Shown: positions 36,131-46,600 of the stretch, one piece after another
Position numbering within the stretch: the first letter of the stretch is position 1
Layout: each line of letters starts with the position of its first letter
Origin: Helopsaltes ochotensis
Taxonomy: Eukaryota > Chordata > Aves > Passeriformes > Locustellidae
NCBI GenBank assembly: GCA_013400155.1
Contig: VXBM01000421.1
Location: 597,915 to 661,914 of the forward strand
Length of the DNA stretch: 64,000 nt
Direction of reading: 5' to 3'
The notes under the pieces: generated by a model
Databases searched by the model: none
Told to the model about the DNA's origin: nothing
The model's input: only the letters and a program-made list of their open reading frames with translations
Program-made: the position numbers and the translations under genes

Positions 36131-39100
36131 TCTCCTCCATATTCGCTCTTTCCTTCTCTCCTCCTCCGCCTCCTCGGCTTTTTGGTGCTGTTCAATCTCG
36201 AATGACAATTTTAAAACCAACCCACAAAGGAAACAGTGTGAAGGAGACATTTTCAAGAAATTATATCGTAAAACAAAAAACGATTGTGCAGGGATCTTGA
36301 GCTAATGAAAGGAGGCACCTGGGGTGAAGTGCTGGATTCATCTTTTTGTCTTCTTAGTTCTGTATTGTTATTTAGCACCAACATTTTAAATGGCTACTGA
36401 GGGGTGGTGGGTGAGGGGAATAACAGCTCTGTGAGATCCAGGAGAACAGATGTACACAACACACACACAAATGTAATACAACAAATACAAGCATGTCATA
36501 AACCTGTGAGAAGGATGTAAGGGGTTATTTTCATTCTGATCTTTTCCTCCCTCTGCCCATTTCAATGGCAATCCTGCAGCTAACATCCAAAAGAAGGAAA
36601 AGACACAATTTTTAACTCAAGGAGTTGGATTATTGCATGATTTTTAATTTTTTTTAGGAGGTAAACTAAAAGATTTTAAATGGAATTTACCTGGTGACAC
36701 ACAGAGCAGAATGATTTTGTCTCTCCATATAACAGAACACATTCACACCTTTTGGGATATTTTCAGTTGAGATTTTTTTCATATTTTTCCTACTCTTAAG
36801 GCTGGTGGTCTAGCGGGCTATGTACCTGTGTTGAGAATTCCTCGGTGTTTTTCTCCTCTGGCTATCACCTAATTTACTAGTAAAAAAGAACAGTTTTCTG
36901 TGTCTTCAGCATACATCTGTAAAAATAGCCCAAAAATCCACAGTCACCTTGTACATTTGGAGTGTGTCTGAGTGGATTTTATGTGTGGATGACACATAGA
37001 AGTGTGTGATGTGTGTATTTGTGTGTTGATATAAGCACATGTTCAGAAAGGACAGACCTTGCTACAAAAGTGACCACTGACACAAGTAAAAATACAATGG
37101 CAATCCTAAAAGACATGTAAAAGTTCTCTCAGATAAATTAATTACATTTTATCTACAATGGCCTTGATTATATCCTCATATTATAAAGAAGAGGGACAAA
37201 TGTTTGGTCATTTAGTCTTGGATTTACATACAATATATGTTTAAAATAGACTGGTACATATGTATATACACACACACATATATATATGCACAACCCACTC
37301 AAAATAAATAACTCCTATTGCCAAAGGGAAGAGAGGAGATGAAATAATAAAGATCAACAATATATTTAATTTCCTTCAATTCTAGCTAAATATCCCAAAC
37401 TCATTACAGTCAATGACAGATTAAAATTGCTAAGACATAGATTAAGAAACTATTAAAATTGCCATTAAAACATCAAAACAAAACAAAATCAATAAGCTCT
37501 CCAAATCTTTCTCATCTAATCCTCTTGAAAATAATTAAAGCTTTCCTTTAGCTTTAGCTACCGGCTGGGAACTGTCAAATAGTCTTAAAAAGATGGCCCA
37601 TGATACTCAATGTTTCCTAAGCCTTTTTTTTCACTCTAACAAACTGCTGCTTCTCCTCAATCCCTGTGGCTGCAGGCACCAGGGAAATTTCATGGAAATG
37701 CCCATGCCATGCTCTGACCTTGCATGTGGGGCTCAGCAGCATCCTTGGTGACTGCGTGGGATCCCTGCAGCTCCAGCAGGACCGGGATATCAGGTCAGAG
37801 TTACACACCTTGGGGCAAACTTTGATCTTTGCTGTGGGAGATCTGTGAAAGCCACACAGTGGTCCTTAAATCAGTGTTTCTGGAGAATTTGTCCACGCCA
37901 GGTCAAACACTAATGGGCTCTACTCACATCTGGACAATTTTACCGTGACATTTAATCATTACTATTTATTAAATCATCAGTTGTTATTACTACTATATCA
38001 ACAATTACTAATTCTTGAAGTATTTACCCCACTCAAGCAGTAATAAAGGTCACAACTTTGAAGTATATTTTTCTACAGTGAAGCCAGAAATCCACATTTC
38101 AGTATCTGTCAAGTATTTTTCTTCTGGAACATGTAACAGGTATGAATTTTCCCTGATCACAGTCATCCATATTCTGTAACTGCTACCATACAATCATTTA
38201 TTGGATGATGTAATTTGATGGGATTGAGGAGAAGCATGCTCAGTGATTTGGGCCAAAAAATGAGTCTTCAGTCATTTATTAGTCAGGATTTTGAGACTGT
38301 ATCGAAAGGACATTATTTCAATTTATTTTACAGTTGCACCGCATCACCTGATGTTCTTAATAGATCATTTTCTAAATAGAACAGGTGGTTTTACTGCCAG
38401 CAAAATAAAGACGTCATATTGTCACATATAATTTTTAGAGGCAAAAAATGTACCACAGGGATAATGAGTCTCACCCTCCCATGATTCCACCTAAGCAGCT
38501 CGTGAAAGACTGTTGTGGCAACATTGCCAAATGTCTCTAGATATATAAATTACACACATATGCCTATTTTTGTAAATGAGATTTGGGAATATCAGTAGCA
38601 ATTGCATGGTGGGAATATTTAGCTCGTTTCAGAGGTTGCACTGCACTTGCACAGTATGAACGTCCCCCAGCCCCAACAAAAGAGTGTCTGTATTTAATCA
38701 GTATATGGATAACCACAATATTAATTTCCCTTTCACCTTAAGTGCTTGGAATATAGTTTTTATCTGTTTCTGAATGTTCTGTAGAACATCTAGTTCCTCC
38801 CTCAGTCTGCATAATTTTTTTTTATAATCATGAAGCACACTGCAGCCAGACACTTTGCCCTCCTTTTCTTTATGCAACAGATTTGGGATGAAATTCCCCA
38901 CTTTGCCCCCAAGCCAGGGCTAAATCCAGGCCCACGATGATGGTTTTACCCCAGATGTGTTGCTCTCAGGGGTGCACTCCCAGCTGGTGCCATCCCAAGC
39001 CATTCCTCGTCTGATAGCAAATGCCCCTCTCCTTTTTTTTGTCCATACATCTGTAAGGATGAGTCATTGGGAAGATGTTCCTCAATGTTTGCCATTATTT

Positions 39101-40633
39101 ACAGTCCGACAAATCAATGTTTGCCATTGTTTACGGGCCAACATCGATGCCTATCAAACAACAGGGGCAGACAGAGCCGCGTTAGGTAATTGATATGAAC
39201 CACCCTGCCAAAATGCAGATTCCATTATTGGCATGTCTTCCTGCCTAAACGCCAGAAAGCTCCATATAGGAGCTCCTGTCACCTTGGAAACGTTCGGAAG
39301 GGAAATGCCAACTGCCTGTGGAAGCACAGTATGCAGCCATATAGCAGAGTGAAGTGGCCAGCTCTGCTGCCTTTGCAGCTGATCCTGAGGTGGTACTGCA
39401 GGAACTTCACAGGAATGCCTCTGAATTTAACCTCGTGGGGGCAAAAAAGCAGGGGTTTAATTTGGGTCTGCTCACTCTGCTTCCCAGTTTCTCCAAGATG
39501 GATCACTGGGGTGCAGAGCCCACAAAATCTGGAAGAGCTGCATCAACCAAAGCCTTTTTTTGTACATTTCCCGGAGCTTAAATCTTAAAGATTCGCTGGC
39601 TTTAAGTTGATAGACGTAAGTTGTAGGTTGGGAGATAAGAACTTGGCTGGGGAGCCAGAATTTCCTTCAGAGAAACTGCAGATATCTTTTCCCTTCTCCT
39701 ATATATATGAGAGAGAAAAATCTACATTGTCTTACCCTAAAAAAACATTATTCACCTGACACAAAATCATGACCCTTGTTGATGTTGTTGTTATGAAAAT
39801 AATTCAAACAGTTGTAAACTGGGACTGAAAAAAAGCCCTGGATAAAAATATCACAAGAAACTGGCAATCAGTGATATTTCCAGGTGTTCTTCTGAGTGTT
39901 TCCTTGAAGGGAAAATCCATGCTTGGATCTTTTTCATCCCAACACAAAGAGTGTGGGAACTGGCAGGTTCAGAGTTAACACAGTTATAACTATTCCAGAT
40001 CTGCAGAGAGAGCTATACAGTTAATCACTGCGTATTTTTAGCCTACATCTTGTAGCTTTAATCCTGCAAATGTCTGTATGTAATTTGTTTTATGTAATAT
40101 GAATAGATGCCATAAAATCAAGATTCCGTCATTTATAGAGCTAAGAATGTCCCTGTATTTCTCAAGATCGAGGACCTACAGCATGAATGTGGGACAAGGA
40201 ACTGGTCACTGTGAGTAATTTGTACTCCACGCTGTGTGTGCCAGTGGAAATAAATGCTCAGATTAGCAGCATGTGCTCGTGTGCCTGAGATCAAAACCTA
40301 GACCTTACTCTCATAGCAACGATAACAATTACAGAAATATTGCTTACAATTAAGGAACGTTTTCAACTAAATAAAACTGAGAATGCATCTGTCTCTGTGT
40401 ACAGATCAGGGTGTATTTTGGTGCTGATGATGTCTCAGTATTTTAATAACTGAATCCCTGCGAATCTTTGAATAGCTGGCTTTCTCTAGCACGTCATCGG
40501 GGCCTAGCGCCAAGAGTGAGGGAGCAGGGATCTGCTTTGCTGTGGATCCAGCTGCACTGGTCCTTGACTTTGTCAAGGTAGTACAAGGGATAGAACAGAA
40601 AGGAAACCCAGTTAATTACCAATTTAGAGCTAA

Positions 40634-40807
40634 AATCATAGAACCATAGAATGGCCTGGGTTGGAAGAGAACTCAAAGCTCACCCAGTTCCACCCTCTGC
40701 CATGGGCAGGAACACCTCTCGCTATCCCAGGTTCCTCCAAGCCACATCCAACCTGGCCTCGGACACTTTAGGGATCCAGGGGCAGCCACAGCTTCTCTGG
40801 GCACCCT
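40634..40807 (-). mobile_element. CR1 LINE fragment (3' end, 5'-truncated)
   Basis: The plus strand reads AATCATAGAACCATAGAATG, then a GGGTTGGAAG segment, GCCATGGGCAGG, ACATCCAACCTGGCCT and GGCAGCCACAGCTTCTCTGG, which is the reverse complement of the avian CR1 3' end. The element is therefore on the minus strand and is truncated at its 5' end, as most CR1 copies are. It is diagnostic of a sauropsid genome and fits a bird best. Confidence 0.92.
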
Positions 40808-41600
40808 AAATCTGGTACCTGAACACTTGATAACAAACACACAGGCTCAGGAGATTCCACCGCAGAACAGAATATTCAAGAGCTGATTCACTTCATGAAC
40901 ACAGACATTCACAAAAGTAAATCACTGAAGCATCATCTAAAGACTTTTCATGTAGCGATTTTGTGCCTATTTCTAACAACTACAGAAGTTCATACAGAAC
41001 CTCTAGAGCTGCAGTTTGCTGCTGAAGCCAGAGGAACTCTTCAGAATGTGACATAATGGGCAGCACGAGCAGTACATGATTTCTGCTGTAATAACCTTTA
41101 ATTAGTGACTAGTGGTGAAATCCTTTTGTCGGGATAGAAGAGGCTTACTTCTGAAAAGCCATTTAAGGCAGCTTCCTTTTGGACTGAAACTTGGAAACCT
41201 TTAGTGTTCTAACATGAGTGCTCCAGCCTCAAATCCACGGGACTTCACATTGCAGGAAGTCATCTGAATTCACAAAAAGGGTTTTAATCATAATGCCACC
41301 AACTTCCTTAGAATTTATAAGTGTATGTGAATAAACACCGAGCTGAAAGTTCACTGAGAATGTCTCTGGCTTTGGTTACCCAAAACCACCTGAACAGATG
41401 TCCCAGACAGGCAGCACAGGTAGAGGTGCTCCCACCAGGGTAATTACTGACACCAATACGATGGAATTGTTAATGCCACTGTATTTCAAAAGTGTAAATC
41501 ATTCTTTTAAAGGACGTGTCAAAAGCTCACTCGCCACCACACCCGGACAGGAGCCGCGTCCAGTGGTTCATATCTTAATCTACCTCTGAGAATAAATAAC

Positions 41601-41607
41601 GTAAACA
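41601..41607 (+). promoter_or_regulatory. Forkhead-type site GTAAACA upstream of CFAP74
   Basis: GTAAACA matches the forkhead core, including FOXJ1, the main activator of motile-cilia genes. It lies about 480 bp upstream of the X-box, on the other side of the gap. A 7-base match is weak evidence alone. Confidence 0.3.
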
Positions 41608-41645
41608 ATTGTCAAGTAGGAGATCACCTCAGTGAGCTGCTCAAG

Positions 41646-42074
41646 NNNNNNNNNNNNNNNNNNNNNNNNNNNNNNNNNNNNNNNNNNNNNNNNNNNNNNN
41701 NNNNNNNNNNNNNNNNNNNNNNNNNNNNNNNNNNNNNNNNNNNNNNNNNNNNNNNNNNNNNNNNNNNNNNNNNNNNNNNNNNNNNNNNNNNNNNNNNNNN
41801 NNNNNNNNNNNNNNNNNNNNNNNNNNNNNNNNNNNNNNNNNNNNNNNNNNNNNNNNNNNNNNNNNNNNNNNNNNNNNNNNNNNNNNNNNNNNNNNNNNNN
41901 NNNNNNNNNNNNNNNNNNNNNNNNNNNNNNNNNNNNNNNNNNNNNNNNNNNNNNNNNNNNNNNNNNNNNNNNNNNNNNNNNNNNNNNNNNNNNNNNNNNN
42001 NNNNNNNNNNNNNNNNNNNNNNNNNNNNNNNNNNNNNNNNNNNNNNNNNNNNNNNNNNNNNNNNNNNNNNNNNN
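41646..42074. other. Assembly gap (429 N)
   Basis: This run of N hides most of the CFAP74 promoter CpG island and possibly the 5' end of exon 1. Confidence 0.99.
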
Positions 42075-42200
42075 GGTTGGCGCCGTTGCCGTGGCAGCGC
42101 GGCCGACGCGGCGGGGCCCTGAGGAGCCGGTCCGGGGCTGAGCGCGGTGAGCCGTGAGGGGACAGCGCCGGGAGCGCCGAGTCTGCCCCACGGTGTCCTG
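42075..42200 (+). promoter_or_regulatory. CFAP74: CFAP74 CpG island and non-coding exon 1 (right edge)
   Basis: A CpG-rich stretch emerges from the gap. A good donor GAGCGCG|GTGAGC places the end of a non-coding exon 1 at 42146. The next exon starts at 43089 and contains the start codon. The transcription start lies in this segment or in the gap. Confidence 0.6.
42085..42098 (+). promoter_or_regulatory. CFAP74: RFX X-box-like motif
   Basis: GTTGCCGTGGCAGC differs from the palindromic X-box GTTGCCATGGCAAC at two positions and keeps both half-sites. RFX factors bind such sites in promoters of ciliary genes. It sits about 50 bp before the inferred donor of exon 1 of a ciliary gene. Confidence 0.6.
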
Positions 42201-43088
42201 TGGGAGGGCTCGGGCCTTCTGCCGTGCTGTGCATCTCACATCTTCAGCCTAAGTTACCCCAAAGTTTGTTATTTGAGAGTTGAAGCCGCACAACCTCACG
42301 ACGCGGTGGTTTGGCTGAAGGCGTTGGGGCCGCTGCTGCATTGGCAGCTCGTTTGATGTTTGTGCCGCTTCTCAGAGCCACCAACATCCTTAAATCAGAA
42401 GCCCGGCGTAGGAATCCTGCTTGGCTTTAAGGTGGTTCCTATAATTTCCTCATTCCTCCATACTTCACATCCAGGGATGTGTTTTCTCTGCTCCTTAACT
42501 GGAGAAAATAGATGCTCTCTTCTTGTTGATTCTTCTTGAGTTCTGCAGAAGGATTTACATAAATGCACTCAAAGCTGAGCCACCTTCGTTAAAATTAATC
42601 ATATGTACAAGTCTCTCTGTGAGTAAGATGCTAAATGCTCAACCATGTGGTAATAACTCATTCTAGATGACATGCAGAATTTACTGAATTCTAATAAATT
42701 GTGACAGCATTTGGGAACAGTTTGCTTTGCATTGGAGAACTCCATGAGACTCAAGAGCAAGAAGTGTTTGTTGGAGTTGTGCCCAAAGCTGTTGGGGTAA
42801 AGTCATGGTGTAAGTGGATAAAATACATTCAGAAGGTTTGTTTTATTACTGAGCTGGTTGTTAAAAAAAAGAAAAAGAAAAAAAGGCAGAGTTCTTGCTT
42901 TTCACTAAGAGATTTATGGTGGTTGATACTCAAAATGTGAAACTAGCACGGAGGTATGTGGTTGTATCCAGTTATTTCACGTGCATTAGGTATGTAATAA
43001 ATGCTGTGAATTAACCTCCAGAGATAGTCACCACTATTGCAAGTTGTTGGACATTTGATGTGTAAAACATGTTCTTCTTTTTATTCAG
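42147..43088 (+). other. CFAP74: CFAP74 intron 1
   Basis: It runs from the GTGAGC donor to the TTATTCAG acceptor. It contains an A-rich patch near 42863-42883. No exon or transposon is recognised. Confidence 0.65.
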
Positions 43089-43626
43089 CCTGGTCATTTG
43101 GAAAGAACTGTCAGCATGGAAGATCATGAGATCAGTTATAGTGAGGGAGAACAGCAAATATCTCCTCTAGTGTTTCTAGAGGAGGAAGAAGAAAGACAAG
43201 GTGAAGAAGAAGAAGAGGAAAAAGAAGAAAGAGAGGAAGAAGAAGAGGAAAAAGAAGAAAGAGAAGAAGAAGAAAGAGAAAAAGAAGAGGAAAAAGAAGA
43301 AAGAGAAGAAGAAAGAGAAAAAGAAGAGGAAGAAGAAGAAAGAGAAGAAGAGGAAAAAGAAGAAAAAGAAGAGGAAGAAGAAGAAAGAGCAGAAGAGGAA
43401 GAAGAAGAAAGAGAAGAAGAGGAAAAAGAAGAAGAAAAAGAAGAGGAAGAAGAAGAAAGAGAAAAACAGGAGGAAAAAGAAAGGGATGAAGAGGAAGAAG
43501 AAGAGGAACAAGAAAGACAAGAGGAAGAAGAAGAAGATGCAGCTGGTCGGCTCTCTGACATTGAAGAATACTGGGAAGGTGACATTGAAGAACACTGGAA
43601 AGGTGACATTGAAGAACACTGGAAAG
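43089..43626 (+). CDS. CFAP74: CFAP74 exon 2 (first coding exon; ATG at 43116)
   Basis: The acceptor is TTATTCAG. The 5'UTR part is 43089-43115. The ATG opens MEDHEISYSEGEQQISPLVF; human CFAP74 also starts MED. The exon then encodes about 125 residues almost entirely of Glu, Lys and Arg, and ends with three tandem GDIEE(Y/H)W(K/E)-type units. The end at 43626 (GGAAAG|GTGAAA) is chosen by phase; identical-phase donors exist at 43578 and 43602. Confidence 0.85.
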
Positions 43627-46600
43627 GTGAAAATGAATTGTTTTGATAGCTCACAAAAAACTGACGTTAATGTAAACTTCATGTAGGATAAACATGTTAG
43701 ATCATTGGCAAGAACCTGACAATACATTATCCTCCCTTGTCCCCCTCCCTGTTCTTGTCTGGGTTATTCCCACATAAATGGGATTCTTGTTGACACTTCC
43801 ACATGAAGGCAGAGAACATTCTCCTGTTCATTTGCAGATGTATAATCGTCCTGTGTGTTTTGCTATATGACTTTTTTAGTGTACACTGCAGGAATGCTAT
43901 AAAATGTCATCTCTGATTCTCCATGCTGTGACTTGACAGCAAATTTAGAAAGCTTTGCATTTTAAAATTCAAAGTCTCTTTATTAAGCTGTTGTTTCAAT
44001 ATCTGCTAGAATATGAGCTGGAAGAAGAGCTGGATGGTGTTGGCAAGATGGAAAACAAGGACACTTCTGAAGATGTTGGCGACTACTCTGATTCTAGCAC
44101 GTAAATACCTTGTTCCAGTTCAAACAGAATTTCCTCTGGGGTGCTGAGTGACCAGCTGTGTAGGACATGTCTTAAACTAGTTTAAAATGTTCCTGTTAAA
44201 ATTGTAAACTGTTGTTCAGGAGCAGTAAAACTGCGAAGCCAAAGTGGGATCAAGAGGAGCCACAGGAATTTTAAAACAAAGACAGATCATTAGTGCTTTA
44301 AATGAGGGTATAAATGTTCAATATTAGAAATCCAATACTCAAAATTCTGGCTTCAGTCCATGCATACAAACTTCTATGCTGTTTGTATTCATATTCTTCC
44401 TCATTTATAATGGTCTTATTTGTAACAGTTCTGCTAGAATAAAGCAGAAAGCAGGGATGTAAGGATGTCAGACAAACCTCACATAACTACAGTTTCTCAT
44501 TATGCTTCTTTGTTGGTTGTGTGTTCCCTTGTAAAATCAAAGCTCAGAACACTCTTTGGGCAACACTGGCACCATTCAGCCTCTGAAGTCTGCAGACAGA
44601 ATTCGCATAACAGCCTCAGAGAGAAACCTCCAGTTGCTCGATGACATGGTCATGGAAAAGGAGCTGGCAGTCCAAAAAACCAGGTTAGTGTTTAAGCAAA
44701 CAGAATCCATCAGCACAAATCACCAGCAAATACTGAGATACTGTATCTGTTACAAATACCAGCATTTATAGAGCTATGTATCTGACAGGAATCCTGGCTG
44801 TGAATCTTGCCCCCAAAAAAGCAGAGTTTCACTGGGAAGAGAGAAGAACCTACCAAACATAACTGATGTGTTTGTTTCTTGCAGTGACACGCTGAGTGCC
44901 TGTCGGCTGCGGAGCAAGATGCTGGCAAAGCAGCTGGATCATGTAGACATGGAAATAGAGAGAGAGGAGGAGGCTGGCAATGTGTAGGTAGAGAGTATTT
45001 CTGGGTACCAAGGCTTACAGGCATCCACTATGTTCATTTGTATGTAATTAATAAGAGCAGAAAGAGGTGGAAACTTGGGAATGGGTAGGAAAGAGGCATA
45101 TATTTTAAAATGTAACAACAAGTATTAAATCAGCCTAGCCCACTGCTGTCAATTATGTCTGTCAGGGTCTCAATCTTCTATTCAGTCTGATGAATCAAGG
45201 TGCTGTGGCACTCCTGGAGGTCGTGGCTTTGCCTCTGGTGATTACTCAATCAGGATTTATATGTGTGTGTGTGTGTGTGTATTTTTATAAATACACACAT
45301 ACATGCACCATTCTTTTCTTGTGTTGTTCTGGAATGCAGGAATGCCTTTCAGGAGTAGCTCTGCATACAGGAGCTGCTCTGAAACACTTGTGCTATCAAG
45401 TGGGAGGCAATTTACTGTACTCTTCACATTTGGTTTAAATAGAAAGCAGTGGGTGGCTTGTGTACCAGGAGCCAGAGGCTTGTGAACAAACTTTGCAGCT
45501 GCATTTCTAACCTGTGTTAATCTCCAGGTTAGAGCAGCAATGAATGAGAGGAAGGAAGGCAGGTTAACTGCCAGAATGGGAGAGCTGCTTAAACAAAACT
45601 GATGAGTTGATGCAAATGAGCCTCCTGAGGTGGTGCAAGTGGGATCTCGGAGACAGTAACAAATCCCAGCAAAGACAGAAAAGCAGTGTAGTGTTTATCC
45701 TTATGATGGGTCACATGGAGAGGTCTAGATATGGAAAAAATAGCAATTCTTCCCCATCTCTTACATTTAGCAAGTGACTAGCGGAGTGAGAAGGCTTGAT
45801 GGATTTCTGGCTTATGAAGTGCAAAGTCTTTGTGTTTTAGCAATAATGCAAATCCTGGCTGCCTTTAGCACTACCAATGCCAATTACAGAAATGTTGAAT
45901 TTAGAGGAGTAGCTGCAGGTAGAAGATCCAATTTTCATTTAGAGGATGGGAATTTATTTTGAGTATAGTCAGGCCACTGTCTGTGGATCCTGTAGTACAC
46001 TGTCTGCTAGTTTTCCTGGGGAGAGAAGGAAAATAACTGTGTGGGAATGCTGCAGTTGTAGGCTAAGTGTATGGAATATTGTAGTACCATTTTAAAAGCA
46101 AAATTGGTCTAGGTTCTCGAGGTTCACCTACGCTTATTTTCATGAATAATACTACTTTTATCAGTTTGAGAAGTGAATAGTTGCATTAAGCTACTGGTCA
46201 GTCCTTTTGAAATTCTCATCTGCTCCTTTCAACCGATAGGTAAGAGTTTAAAGAAAGCTCTGCCTCCAGAATGGACACTTGGAAGGTTAAACAAGAGGCT
46301 GCATAAATTGCTGGGATTCTGATGAATAAATCTGAGCCCTAGAGCTGTGCTTTATTCTTGCTGATCTTGCAAGGGAGGCTGTGTTCACATTTCGTTCTGA
46401 TGGGTTCTCTCTAACGTTGCCAGTGCAGCCGTGTCCCGCCTGCAGGCCATGAGCAGCCGATTGTGCGCTGAGCTGGAGAGGGAGAAGGAGCGGGAGCTGA
46501 GACTTGCTCTGACACAAAAACAAAACTTGTAAGTGAGGGAATGGGCAATGTGTGAAGGGACTCAATCTTCATTGCATTCTTCATATGCTGTTGGATGGAT

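Larger units (their letters stand above)
36131..41645. other. Intergenic region between GABRD and CFAP74 5' ends
   Basis: No gene is recognised. It contains AC/AT simple sequence near 37264-37287, a 5'-truncated CR1 LINE at 40634-40807, and an imperfect 33-bp repeat near 39084-39135 (CAATGTTTGCCATT twice). Open frames at 38698-38901 (minus) and 39354-39581 (plus) look somewhat protein-like but lack splice or homology support. Confidence 0.65.

Noticed and set aside
35216..36300. Several overlapping 80-209-codon frames around 35.2-36.3 kb
   Set aside because: Same effect in the GABRD CpG island. They overlap on both strands with no conserved motif.
38698..38901. 67-codon minus-strand frame with a Leu/Lys/Gln-rich, coil-like segment
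   Set aside because: No splice sites, promoter or family match; short frames of this size are common by chance in AT-rich intergenic DNA.
43136..43727. Minus-strand Ser-rich and Phe-rich frames and a second plus-strand Lys-rich frame
   Set aside because: They are alternative readings of the homopurine CFAP74 exon. The frame giving MEDHEISYSEG is the only one that joins in phase to the next exons.
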